Position numbers and translations under genes: made by a program. From the NCBI RefSeq assembly GCF_964031115.1, contig NZ_OZ035006.1, positions 682,001-746,000 of the forward strand: a DNA stretch of 64,000 nt, in the 5' to 3' direction. This DNA is from Spiroplasma endosymbiont of Clivina fossor (GTDB taxonomy: Bacteria > Bacillota_I > Bacilli_A > Mycoplasmatales > Nriv7). Positions 1-9,715 of the stretch are shown here, in pieces. Under the pieces are notes generated by a model. It saw only the letters and a program-made list of their open reading frames with translations. It had not been told where the DNA came from and did not search any database. Numbering within the stretch: position 1 is the first letter of the stretch; every line of letters starts with the position of its first letter.

Positions 1-475
1 GTTTTCAATGGGGTTGCTTTTTAATTTTGTCGAAAACTCTTGATATTTATTGAATATACTTAATTTTAGGGACTGTACAATTAACTGTGTCTCTAAGTAA
101 TTAACTTAAATTCACTCTGTCCTCAAATTTTATCATTAAATGTGAAATTGCACTACCCCAATTTTGAATTGGCATCGTTCATTTCTTAACCATATTTTGA
201 AATACTAAATAAAATATTTTAAAAACTGATGCGTCATTAGGAAAAATCTTTTTATTCTTAATGACTTTTCTTAATTGACTATTAACAGATTCAATCGCAT
301 TAGTTGTGTAAATAATTCTTCTAAATTCCTGAGGATATTCAAGAAAAATTATTAAGTTATTTCAGTTATTTTTTCATGATTTAGTAATTTGTGGATACTT
401 TTTATTTCATTTTTCTGAAAAATGATCTAAAGCAATTAACGCTATTTCTTCATTAGACTTGGTACATAACTATAA

Positions 476-1293
476 CTAGCTTAATTCAAAATTATATATT
501 CCTGAAATTAAGTTAAATCGTAATCCAAATCTTCTAATCTTATTGCGATAACGATAAACTAGTATTTTAAATCTTTTTAATCTAGCAAAAACATGTTCAA
601 TGACAATTCTAACTTTACTTAAAAAGCTATTATATTCCTTTTTATCTGGATTTAAAGGATTATTTTTACTTTTTTTAATTGGCAATAATGTATTTTTATG
701 AACATTTTGCAAACCTTGATATCCTGAATCGGCAATTAATTCTAATTTTGGATTTATAAGTGTATTTGATTTTAAAAATAACTTATAATCATGAGTACTG
801 CCATAACAAAAATCTACTGAAATAATTTTATTGTTAAATAAATCAATAATTATTTGCGATTTTAATGAATGTTGCCTTTTTTTACCAGAAAATAATAATT
901 TTAGTTTTTTTTAATTCTTTCAATTGGAATTTCTGTAGCATCAATTGCTAATAAATTATTAGTAGTACCCTTATTTTCTAATAATATCTTTTTGCCAGGT
1001 ATATGAAAGTGACTATTTTTTATTAGAGTATTTTCAACTCAAAAGATATTACGAATACAACTAACATGACTAATATTATATTTTTTTGCAATAATACGAT
1101 ATGTACTATATTCTTTTCAGTATTCTAAAGTCATAAGTAATCTTTGCTCTATTGATAATTTATTTGGTCTACCACCAATTTGTTTTTGTTTAGCTTCACC
1201 TTCTTTTAAAATTTCTACCATTTTCATGAAAGTTTTATATTTTATGCCTATTAAACTATAAAATTCGTTTTCGTCTTTGTATTTATCTAACAT
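476..1293 (-). CDS. IS5-family transposase of element B (two frames, probable -1 frameshift)
   Basis: The first frame starts at ATG 1293 (MLDKYKDENEF) behind an AGGTG ribosome-binding site and has an N-terminal helix-turn-helix region. The catalytic part continues in the -1 frame after an A8C run. The second frame ends with a DDE_Tnp_4-like C-terminus (ADSGYQG, RIVIEHVFARLKRF). Catalytic residues fit D of LLAIDATE, D of ADSGYQG and E of VIEHVF. No damage is visible other than the slippery run, so a fused product is possible. Confidence 0.75.
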
Positions 1294-1472
1294 TTGTATT
1301 TCACCTAGGAAATAATATTATCAAAATAGTAGATAAAATTAAAGGTTATGTACCAAGTCGGTCGCGTTTAGTTTTCTTAGGTATTGCTTTGAAGAAGTAA
1401 AACAATCAGCTAAATTATTATTTAATTACTAAACTAACCCTGCCTTTCTTGTTATTGCCATTTTTATTCATT

Positions 1473-2518
1473 AGACTTCTTGCAAAATTAATTTAAAATA
1501 TAATTGAATTGTTGTTTTTAATAAAAAGGTGAAATTTAAATGAAATTTAAAAAAAATAATCAAATAAGTGATAAAAATTTTTTAAGATTAACTGGTATTA
1601 AACATACTACTTTTAATAAAATGCTAGAAATTTTAAAAATAGAAGAATTAAAAAAGAGATTTCGTCGCGGAAGAACCAATAAATTATCATTAGAAAATCG
1701 TATTTTAATGACTTTAGAATATTGAAGAGAATATAGAACTTATTTTCATATTGCAAAAAGTTATGATATTAGTGAAAGTAGTTGTTATAGAAATATCAAA
1801 TGAATTGAAGACACTTTAATAAAACACCCTAATTTTCAACAACTTACTGGTCAAAAATCACTATTAAAAGATTATTTCAAAGATAAGACTGTTATAATTG
1901 ATGTAACTGAAAGCCAAATCCAACGCCCAAAAAAAGACAAAAACAGCACTACTCAGGAAAAAAGAAAAAACACACAATAAAAACACAAGTTATAATTGAA
2001 AAAGATAGTAAAAAAATTATTAGTTCTGATTTTTCTTATGGTAAAAACCATGACTTTAAAATTTTAAAAGATTCAAAAATTAAATTTTTACCAGAAACAA
2101 CTGTTTTAGTGGATTTAGGTTATCAAGGCATACAAAAAATTAATCATAATGTTTTAATTCCTAAAAGAAAATCAAAGAAAAACCCTTTAAATAAAGAAGA
2201 AAAGCAAAATAATGAGCGAATTTCAAAAATGAGAATTGTTATTGAAAATGTTTTTGCTATACTTAAAAAATTTAAAATTATTAGTGAAAAATATCGAAAT
2301 CGTAGAAAAAGATTTGCTTTAAGATTTAATTTAATAGCTTCAATTTATAATTTACAACTATTAGTTTAAATATATTTGATAATTTAAAATTTCAGTCTTT
2401 TTTTATTGTAAATAATAATTTTTATTATGTTTTAATGACAAAATATTTGTAAAAATAATCTAAAAATTATTTTTAAATTTAAAAATTAATATGATAATTA
2501 TAATTTTGCAAGAAGTCT
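1473..2518 (+). mobile_element. IS5-like element A, copy 1 (in provirus 1)
   Basis: The ends are AGACTTCTTGCAAAATTAA and its complement, with ATT duplicated at 1470-1472 and 2519-2521. Compared with other A copies, the last 60 bp are altered. About 20 bp are missing, and a short AT-rich segment next to the terminal repeat is inverted. It lands in the last codons of the phage secreted-protein gene. Confidence 0.9.
1540..2369 (+). CDS. IS5-family transposase (element A), expressed by -1 frameshift
   Basis: Frame 1 runs from ATG 1540 to a stop at 1980 (146 aa with TGA read as Trp). It has an N-terminal helix-turn-helix region and the first catalytic Asp in VIIDVTESQ. Frame 2 is in the -1 register from the A7G run at 1929-1936 and ends at 2369. 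It carries the second Asp (VDLGYQG) and the Glu (RIVIENVFA). The protein matches IS5/IS427-type DDE transposases only if the two frames are joined, and the A7G run is intact in all full copies, which supports programmed slippage. The ribosome-binding site AAAGGTG lies just upstream. Confidence 0.85.
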
Positions 2519-3880
2519 ATTAAAATCAATTTGATAAATGCTATTGGTGTTGTTAATGGCATTGTAATTCTCTTGGTGCATTTTTTTGTCAAAAGTAAAG
2601 AAATAACTTCTTAGTAATAATTCTGAATTACCAGTAACATTGATTAAATATTTTTTGGGATAAAAAGTAATTAATGAACGATAAAAGAAACCGATTTGAA
2701 TAAAGTAATCTTTGTTGTAATTGTCTACTCCCTTAAAATCAATTTCAGTATGAGTTTTTTCGTCCATATCAAAAGTGGCATAAAATAAACTAGCAAAGAA
2801 ATTGCCAAGAATTTCATAGATTTCATCAAAAACATTTTTGTAATCGCTTTTGTTAATACTAGGAATGTTATTTTTAAAATAAAGGTAAATGTCATTTCGT
2901 AAATCGGGGTCATAGCGTAGAAAACTAAATTTAACATTAAGATAATTTAATGTTCCAAAAAGGTACTTAATTAGATAATAATCGTTAGTATTTGCAGTGT
3001 CATATTTTCAAATTTCGCTTTCACCGTGTAATAATTGTAAATAGTTATTACCTGCGATTAAGGTTTTATTAAAAGCTTTAATTTTTAAGATATTTTTATT
3101 TATTTTTTCTTCACTACTAGAAGTTTTGTGATAAAAATAGCTTTCGTTTTTAAAACCATGATTTTTAATGGCAAATTCTTTATAGTAACCTTTTTCTAAG
3201 GTGTCAATGAAATTAAATATTGGCGTTCAATAAAGATAAGAGTAATTAAATTTGTCAAAATCACCACGATGAATCATTAAATAGTCAAGGTTATCAATAA
3301 TATCACTGTATTTATGGTTGCCATCAAAATTAGTTGTTGTTGTCGGTAATTCAATATCGGTACTTTCTTTTTTAGTTTCAATTTCAAAATCATTTGTACT
3401 ATTTAATGTGTAATCTCATATGTTATTAATAACTGATTCTTTGAAATTAGTTAAATTTGTGCCGTGTGCTTTGATTGTTATTTTTTTATTAATTACCCAG
3501 AATTTGGAACCATTTATCTCCGTTATTTCTTGTCCGTGTGTAGTTATTAGTTGTTTAATCTTATTTTGTTTACTCTGATTATTTTGTAATTCGTGTGTAA
3601 ATTTGAAACTAAGGTTGTTTAAATATCTTAATTCTGGTAATTTTTCATTTAGATTGTTATTATCTATTTTATTTATTTGAACTTGTGTAAGGTAATTTTT
3701 CATTGGTGAAAAATGAAATATCACTTTTTGTAAGTTTTTTATTTCAAAATTATAAATTTTATCATGTTCTCTTTTATTTCTAATTAGTTGTGTTGTTATT
3801 TTGTCGTTGTTAATATTTTGGGGAATGGTAAAAATATTATTGAAACCAATAACTAACACGGTAAATATTTTCATAAACAT
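2498..3880 (-). CDS. Phage large secreted protein, candidate adsorption protein (C-terminus replaced by IS)
   Basis: The ATG at 3880 is preceded by AAGGAG at eight bases, a better start than the GTG at 3889. The N-terminus (MFMKIFTVLVIGF) is a signal-like hydrophobic stretch. The rest is a hydrophilic, aromatic-rich protein of about 455 aa with no cysteine motif I recognise. Its size, secretion signal and position last in the phage operon recall the receptor-binding protein of filamentous phages, but that is inference. IS5-A entered in the codon before the natural stop, so the present frame ends in RLLAKL inside the IS. Homologous pieces lie at 53208-53714 and 56112-56346. Confidence 0.6.
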
Positions 3881-3895
3881 TTTTATCACTCCTTT

Positions 3896-4168
3896 TTAAA
3901 ATATTTTATTTTTCATTGTTCTTTTAGTTTTAATCTTTTTTAATACAAAGCGAATTAAAGAGTTTACCATTTCTGTTATGGTTACTCATACTAATGAATA
4001 ACCTATAATCATTAACTTACCAATTGTTCCAAAATTTTTAATAAATTGTTGCAAATTTTCAATATCTGTATGTAATAATAAAATTATACCTAAAGATATG
4101 AATATAATGTAATTAAGTATTATTCATCAATATTTTTTTAAAGAATTAATGAGTTTGTTTGATTTCAT
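3896..4168 (-). CDS. Phage small membrane protein, 90 aa
   Basis: The start at 4168 overlaps the end of the upstream gene (stop at 4146). Two hydrophobic segments (around YIIFISLGIILLL and IIGYSLVWV) and a basic C-terminus suggest an inner-membrane virion or assembly protein. It resembles the 130-aa product of the preceding gene in layout and may be a diverged duplicate. Function unknown. Confidence 0.55.
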
Positions 4169-4734
4169 TTTTCAAGGCTCTTTTTGCTTTAATTTTTTGA
4201 ATAATCAAGCGGATTAATTTTTCAAATTTAAGTGCAAAATATATTGCTCCGCCTCATCAAAAAACAAATATTCCTGCTAGCATAATACCACTATTGAACT
4301 TGCCAAAGAAATCAACCATCTGTTTATTCATAAAATCATTAAATTCTTTACTTGTTCCGGTTATTCATTTAGTATCGATTACTGTTAATGCACAAATTAA
4401 TAAGCTTATAAAGATGAAAATGATACTTAATGATACTTTTAACCACTGCTTTTTAAAAGAATTTTTAATTTTTAATCTTAATGGTGTTTTTTCTTTTGAA
4501 TTATCTTTTTTAAATAATTTTCCTAAAAGTTTTTTCATTTTAATTCTCCTTTCGTGTTTAAAAATTTTTAATTTTTCATTTTCAATTATTAAGTCTGATA
4601 TTTGATTAATATGAATAATATTTCACTTTTCTAGTTTTAAAATTTCTTTTTTAATTTTGTCGAAAACTCTTGATATTTATTGAATATACTTAATTTTAGG
4701 TATATTTTTAATATGATAGAGGTGGATAATAATT

Positions 4735-6121
4735 ATGGAAAAAATAATTCAAGAACTAGTAAATACTTTAACAGATGATCAATTTTTAGAATTTTATGAA
4801 AAAGTCAAACAACAAGCAGAATTAATAGACTTCTTGCAAAATTAATATGATAATTATAATTTTTAAATTTAAAATAAATATAAAAGTGTTATTAAAATAA
4901 TTTTTAGATTATTTTTACAAATATTTTGTCATTAAAACATAATAAAAATTATTATTTACAATAAAAAAAGACTGAAATTTTAAATTATCAAATATATTTA
5001 AACTAATAGTTGTAAATTATAAATTGAAGCTATTAAATTAAATCTTAAAGCAAATCTTTTTCTACGATTTCGATATTTTTCACTAATAATTTTAAATTTT
5101 TTAAGTATAGCAAAAACATTTTCAATAACAATTCTCATTTTTGAAATTCGCTCATTATTTTGCTTTTCTTCTTTATTTAAAGGGTTTTTCTTTGATTTTC
5201 TTTTAGGAATTAAAACATTATGATTATCATATTAATTTTGCAAGAAGTCTAATAAAAAAACAAAAACGTTTAAATGAAATTGATCAAAAATTTAGAGCGC
5301 AAGGTATTAAATGCCCTAAATGTGAATCTTACCATTGCGTTAAAAATGGACATAATTCAGAAGGAAAACAAAAATATTTATGTAAAAATTGCCGTGCAAG
5401 TTTTGACGCTTTTCGTAATCATTTTATTTATTGAAGTCATTTAAATTATGAACAATGAAATTTATTGATTCAAATTTCATTGCTGGGGCAATCTAGTAAA
5501 ACAATTTCTCGTTTTATTAAAACTACATTAAAAACTGCTTGATATAATCGTCAAAAATTAATGAAATCAAAACAATTAGAAAATACCCAATTAAAATTTA
5601 AAAAATTATCTGGTAAAATCCAAATCGATGAAACATTTATTAAAGAAATCCATAAAGGAAATTTCAAATATAAAACTGATCCACGAAGAATTCACCTTGA
5701 CCCATTCGCAACTAATACTAAATGCTGTATTCAAATGGCAATTGATAATAATAACAATATTTATGTTAAATCCACAAACACCAAACGTTTACAAAAACAA
5801 TGAGTTATTGAAAATATGAACAAAGAATTAATTAACGAAAATTCAATTATTACTTCCGATATGCAAAAATTATATTTTTTAGTAGCAAAACAAACAAATT
5901 CTACTTTATGTGTAACTAAAACAACAATTAATCCTGAAGCTAGTTATCGTAACTTAAATAAAATCAGTAAATTACAATCTAGTCTTAAAGAAGCCTTAAT
6001 TCATTATCATGGTTTAGGTTTTACTAATATTCAAAATTATTTAAATCTCTGAAAATGAAAATACCAACATAAGGGTTTAACTCCAAACCAACAAACAGCG
6101 GTATTATATTTTAATGTATAA
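4735..6121 (+). pseudogene. IS1595-family transposase, interrupted by a MITE-like insertion
   Basis: Starts with MEKIIQELVNTLTDD. The zinc ribbon (CPKCES...CKNC), the DETF motif and SDMQKLY are all present once the insertion is removed. AAT is duplicated at the insertion site (4824-4826, 5251-5253). Confidence 0.85.
4827..5250. mobile_element. MITE-like derivative of IS5-A with two identical-type (3') ends
   Basis: From 4827 to about 5225 the sequence is the 3' part of IS5-A in reverse orientation, including the C-terminal coding region. The other terminus is not the 5' end but a second copy of the last ~27 bp of the 3' end, in opposite orientation. AAT is duplicated on both sides, so this shortened form transposed as a unit. 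It carries no complete gene. Confidence 0.8.
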
Positions 6122-6352
6122 AAAAAGTTAAAGTAAAAATAGTAATTTTACATAAAAGCCTTTTAAAATTATCAAGTTGATGATTTTTTTTATTTTATCA
6201 AGAGTTTTCGACAAAATTAAAAAATTTCTTTATTTTTTTCCATTATTATGTATTTAAGAGTATTAACACTATTTTCTAATATGACATTAACAATTTTTAA
6301 TTTGTCATTTTCTATTTCTAATTCTTGGTTTTTAGTTCATTTTTCCATTTTT

Positions 6353-6592
6353 TTACCTACCTTTAATCACAATAAATAAAGCAATAAGTACACAAGTTAC
6401 ACCAAGAATGGTAAAAATTGGGTGTTGCGAAAATGTTCGCGCCATTGGTTTAAACAGTTCTAAAATTGTTAAATTGCTAGTAATAAACTTTTGGAAATTG
6501 GCAAGACCCTCGCTAATATAAGTTTCAAAATGACTACCAGCTAAAAGCCCAAGAACAGTTATTAAGATAAAAATAATAATTAGTTTAAACAT
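6353..6592 (-). CDS. Phage small membrane protein, 79 aa
   Basis: Two hydrophobic segments (LIIIFILITVLGLLAG at the N-terminus, ILGVTCVLIALFIVI near the C-terminus) flank a short loop. Starts two bases after the stop of the upstream gene. The homologue in provirus 2 (45677-45925) has three extra residues in the loop. Size and layout fit a minor coat or assembly protein; function unproven. Confidence 0.65.
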   Translation of the reverse strand: MFKLIIIFILITVLGLLAGSHFETYISEGLANFQKFITSNLTILELFKPMARTFSQHPIFTILGVTCVLIALFIVIKGR

Positions 6593-6594
6593 TG

Positions 6595-6879
6595 TTAGTT
6601 ACCTTGTTTTGTTTTTATTGGTTTTATTTGTTTTTTAGTTTTTCCTCACGCACTTAACCGCCCTTTATTTTTAACAGCATATTGACGTTGTCTTTCTAAA
6701 TTAACTTGTTGACTACCAAATCCAAGAATAATTGCCATAAGAAATTCTACAGCAAGTGTTAAGAATAAAGGAAATATTAATTGAATTTTCGTTCCTGGCA
6801 CTTCTAAACTTCAAATTAAATCAAAAACTTTATAAAGCATTTGGACGAAAAAGTCGGCCATTTTTGCAAGATTTTCCAT
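6595..6879 (-). CDS. Phage membrane protein, 94 aa
   Basis: Starts at 6879, four bases after the ATPase stop. One long hydrophobic segment (IQLIFPLFLTLAVEFLMAII) is followed by a basic tail (ERQRQYAVKNKGRL). The provirus 2 homologue is 106 aa because of a longer C-terminal tail. The spacing indicates translation in one operon with the ATPase. Function unknown. Confidence 0.65.
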
Positions 6880-6882
6880 TTT

Positions 6883-7869
6883 TTATTGTTCCTTTTCTTT
6901 CATTTTTCTTAAAAATTTGCTAAATTTATCCATTTTTAAGTATTCTAAGTCTTCTAAATCAATTGCTGTGTCAGCATAGTATTTATCTTCATAGTCGGGA
7001 TTTACTTTTGAATTTAAGTAATCTCTTAAAAATGCTAGGTAAAAAGAATTGTAAGTGTTAAGTATTGGTAAAGGAATTTTTAGTTTAAAAAAATAAATAT
7101 CAAGTTCAGGAATATCACGATATTTAATACGGCGACCCTTTTTGCTATTTTTAGCATCAATTAAGATGTTTCGTCAGCGTTCATATTCTTCGATGCTTGT
7201 AAAGGTGCCATAGATGACTTTTAAGTAAGGGCGAAAAATATTAACTGGTTTTTTACGAATTCCTACAATCACATTATTGGCAATATCACGAACTTTAACT
7301 CAAATATGTTTATCTCTTTGACCGCTAGCGAGAACAATATGACCGAAATGGCGTGCCAGAGTGAAATATTCTTGAATACCGGTTTCTTCGTTTTTGGTAT
7401 TATTTTTTTCTCAATCAGTTCCTTCTAAAAATAAGTTGGTTTCATCTCATAAAAGTAAGGTTTTGTCTGGCAATACCGGATAATCAAAATCTAATAATCC
7501 CATATGACCTAAACTTAATTTTTGGGTTTCTAGTAATGGAAAGGTTGAGGCGATATGATATTTCTTCTTTTTTAGTAATTTTGATGCGTATACTAGAAAG
7601 GCGGTTTTTCCAGTTCCTAATGAACCAATAACGATGTTTAATGGTGAGTTTTTTAAGAAGTTAATAACTTTGTTAATTTGTGTTAAATTACCGATTTTAA
7701 AAAGAAAAATCAAAATACAACCCACTAAAAATAAATAGCTTACAATGTTTTTAAAATAACCGTTGTAAATATATCAAATTGCTCCGCAATGTCATAAAAT
7801 TAAAAATGAGGTGCGATTTAATTCAATAAAATGGTTATTTTTTTCTATTATTCATTTGCAAAATTTCAT
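6883..7869 (-). CDS. Zot-like P-loop ATPase, phage assembly/export protein (pI-like)
   Basis: 328 aa. One membrane segment at about residues 41-60 is followed directly by a Walker A motif GSLGTGKTA (about 82-90) and a Walker B-like LLLWDETNLF. The C-terminal part is basic and hydrophilic. This fits the Zot/pI family of filamentous phages, which extrudes the virion through the membrane; in the classical family the membrane segment lies after the ATPase domain, whereas here it precedes it. Start ATG 7869 lies 24 bases after the coat gene, behind GAGGTG. Nearly the same gene is at 46252-47238. Confidence 0.75.
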
Positions 7870-7893
7870 CTTGCACCTCACTTTATTTTTTTG

Positions 7894-8139
7894 TTAGCGT
7901 ACTGCTTCAAGTAATTTTTCAAACATTTTAAAGCAAATAAAAAATATTGCCAAAATAAATGGAAAAATGAATATTCAGTAGTCAGCAAAGAAGTTACCGA
8001 CTTGTGGCATATTAACAGCAATAATTTCTCACATTTTAGTAAACGCCGTTATAATTGCATTTCACAATTTAGTCATCGCATCACTAGCTGTTATTTTTTC
8101 CACTGTTGCTGGTGCATCGGCCAAGAAAGTTCCAATCAT
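7894..8139 (-). CDS. Phage major coat protein candidate, 81 aa
   Basis: A small protein with an alanine-rich amphipathic N-terminal half (ADAPATVEKITASDAM), a single membrane segment (YWIFIFPFILAIFFICF) and a basic C-terminal end (KMFEKLLEAVR). This is the layout of filamentous-phage major coat proteins. It has the strongest ribosome-binding site of the phage (GGGGGTGATT before ATG 8139) and about 165 bp of untranslated leader. The homologue is at 47263-47508. Confidence 0.7.
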
Positions 8140-8304
8140 ATAATCACCCCCTTTCTTTTTAAAACATTCATCATTTATATTCAAAGTTTTTCTTAAATTT
8201 GTTAAAACCACTATTAACCTTAACACGATTGTATTTTTTCCTAATTAATTTTGAATTTCTTTGTGAATGCATCACAATGTAACTTCGCGACATTACTTTT
8301 TCTT
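8140..8304 (-). promoter_or_regulatory. Leader between two phage genes, probable coat-gene promoter region
   Basis: The only sizeable gap inside the phage gene block. Read on the minus strand it holds a TATAAA-like -10 candidate (TTTGAATATAAAT) about 30 bases before the strong GGGGGTG ribosome-binding site of the coat gene. An independent promoter here would explain high coat expression. No clear -35 seen. Confidence 0.35.
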
Positions 8305-8535
8305 CTATCTAAATACCGATATTGTTTTTCAAAGTAGCATTAGAATAAATCACACCATAATCGCTGTTAAGAATCAAAAAGCAATGTTTGCTATTAAAAG
8401 TCAAAGCGGTACTTCGGTTAATTTAATTTCTTTACCACCAGTAATATGAGCCGGAATAGTTGTAATTTGAATAAATAAATCTCAGAAAGTTTGTTTAATT
8501 TGTTCTCAATCAAATTCTTTTAAGTTTATTATCAT
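8305..8535 (-). CDS. Phage membrane protein, 76 aa
   Basis: The N-terminal half is polar and Trp-rich (all Trp from TGA). The C-terminal half holds a long hydrophobic stretch (WLLIANIAFWFLTAIMVWFILML). Homologues occur in provirus 2 (47674-47904) and provirus 3 (22768-22998), the latter diverged but with the same layout, so the gene is under selection in this phage group. Function unknown. Confidence 0.65.
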
Positions 8536-8538
8536 TTT

Positions 8539-8700
8539 TTATCTCCCAAAAATCATTTTTATTGGTAAATATATAATTGAAATTAATGCGAAAAGAAAAG
8601 TAATGATAATAATTAATTCGGCAATAAACGCAACTTGTACAGGCATTTTTTCTATCGGAATAAATAATTTTAAGAATTCCATAATAATTTCTCAAAACAT
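8539..8700 (-). CDS. Phage membrane peptide, 53 aa
   Basis: ATG at 8700 overlaps the stop codon of the upstream gene (TAATG), suggesting translational coupling. An amphipathic start (MFWEIIMEFLKLF) is followed by one membrane segment (AFIAELIIIITFLFALISIIY). Probably a small virion or assembly protein. Homologues at 47908-48069 and, frameshifted, 23004-23155. Confidence 0.6.
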
Positions 8701-8921
8701 TATTTTTTATTCTCATTATTTTCTTTTGAATTAGGGGTTTTAACTCATTCTTCAAAGCGAGCAATAAACACTTTTTCATCTTTTGTAAAATTACCAGTAT
8801 TATTTTTAATGGCATTTTTATATTTAATTCTAATTTTTATTTTGGCATAAATTTTATAAGCAAAATATGCCAATAGCATGATGCTGATAATAATAAATAT
8901 TAATCCAATCGCGATATTCAT
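8700..8921 (-). CDS. Phage membrane protein, 73 aa, single N-terminal segment
   Basis: The N-terminal membrane helix (IGLIFIIISIMLLAYFAY) is followed by a charged cytoplasmic-type tail containing FTKDEKVFIARFEEW. The counterpart in provirus 3 (23172-23378) keeps the tail pattern (FTYSQRIFIAKFKR), which confirms it as a real gene. Function unknown. Confidence 0.65.
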
Positions 8922-8923
8922 TT

Positions 8924-9250
8924 TTAAACTCCTTTAAAATAGTTATAATTTATATCTTTTTTGTTGTTTTCTTTTTCGGCAATGAAGAAGCTTAATAATT
9001 CTTGTCCCTTAATTAATTTGGTTTCATTTTCTTTCTGATTAATTGAAATTATTTGATATTTACTATCTTTTATTATTCCGATGCAAATAGAATTTTCATA
9101 TTTTCCTTTATAAACAAATCGTTTTGGAAACCAAATACCGATTTGTTCATTAAATCATGGAATTTTTGGTGCTTTAATAAGCATTGCGTTTTGTGTTTCT
9201 TTTAAAAGATATTTTTTAGTATTTAAAAAAATGTTTTCAATGTTTTTCAT
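8924..9250 (-). CDS. Phage early protein, 108 aa, soluble
   Basis: First gene of the phage operon. Begins MKNIENIFLNTKKY, lacks membrane segments, and has an alternating beta-type pattern (IGIWFPKRFVYKGKYENSI) and an acidic/basic tail. Position and size could suit a single-stranded-DNA-binding protein of a filamentous phage, but no sequence motif proves it. Homologues at 48293-48619 and, frameshifted, 24864-25194. Confidence 0.6.
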
Positions 9251-9293
9251 AATAAATTACCTTTCTTTTCTTATAGATAAACTAAGTTATATT

Positions 9294-9315
9294 AACTAAG
9301 TTAGTTAACTTAGTT
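9294..9315. promoter_or_regulatory. Perfect palindrome upstream of first phage gene
   Basis: AACTAAGTTA and TAACTTAGTT face each other around GT, with a further AACTAAGTTA just upstream. Copy 2 (about 48650-48683) has the same elements. It could be a repressor operator over the early promoter or part of an origin hairpin. Confidence 0.5.
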
Positions 9316-9319
9316 TTTT

Positions 9320-9350
9320 AAACACTTATATATCGCAGATTTAAGTGTTT
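9320..9350. promoter_or_regulatory. Hairpin in phage intergenic region
   Basis: AAACACTTA and TAAGTGTTT form a 9-bp stem around a 13-base loop. Conserved in provirus 2 and in the copy near 59285. Candidate origin or packaging hairpin. Confidence 0.45.
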
Positions 9351-9691
9351 AACAAGCTTTGTTAGTAAATTTTGTTTTTTAATTAGATAAAGATTTTAAT
9401 AATTTTAAACTTAGTATATCCCTATATAGAAATTTCTACACTTTAATGTCCGCATCCTACCCTTGGAACTAATTTAATAGCGTGTATATTTTTAGGAAAT
9501 CCACCCATTCATTTTTTTATTGCAAAACGAAACAAATTGCTATAGCTAATAGGATGTTATCTATTAACTGGTAAACTTCTTTTGGTTATGGCGACCACCC
9601 ACAATTTATCGTGCTTTAATACATACCAACATTATTAATTCACTTGTATTTAATTTTCAAAGAACAAATTTTTAACATCTTATAAAATAAA

Positions 9692-9715
9692 AAGACAATC
9701 ATTGCTGACTGTCTT
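9692..9715 (-). terminator. Terminator-like hairpin at the phage end
   Basis: Read on the minus strand, AAGACAGTCA / TGATTGTCTT forms a stem with one mismatch, followed by TTTTATTTT. In the circular phage it would lie after the last gene, so it probably ends the phage transcript. Repeated at 49060-49083 and, on the plus strand, near 58904. Confidence 0.6.

Larger units (their letters stand above)
4649..6222 (+). mobile_element. IS1595-like element C5 (in provirus 1), itself carrying a small IS5-A derivative
   Basis: The terminal repeats TTTTAATTTTGTCG / CGACAAAATTAAAA are intact. The 8-bp AATTTCTT is duplicated at 4641-4648 and 6223-6230. The transposase frame is interrupted near its start by a 424-bp insertion at 4827-5250. 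Confidence 0.9.
4146..6348 (-). pseudogene. Phage membrane protein with charged N-terminal extension, split by IS1595
   Basis: Removing IS1595 C5 and one copy of the 8-bp duplication restores a single 206-aa frame. It has about 76 residues of charged, probably coiled sequence (start MEKWTKNQELEIEN) and then a 130-aa part with two membrane segments (SLSIIFIFISLLICALT; AGIFVFWWGGAIYFAL). The 130-aa part has its own ATG at 4538 behind AAAGGAG, so it may still be made as a separate product. Provirus 2 has only this short form (45442-45654), which shows that the N-terminal module is optional. Confidence 0.65.

Noticed and set aside
2725-2937. 70-codon minus-strand frame inside the phage secreted-protein gene
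   Set aside because: Different frame of a clear, longer gene once TGA is read as Trp.
8002-8196. Plus-strand frame opposite the coat gene
   Set aside because: Antisense of the 81-aa coat gene, which has the better start, ribosome-binding site and homologue.
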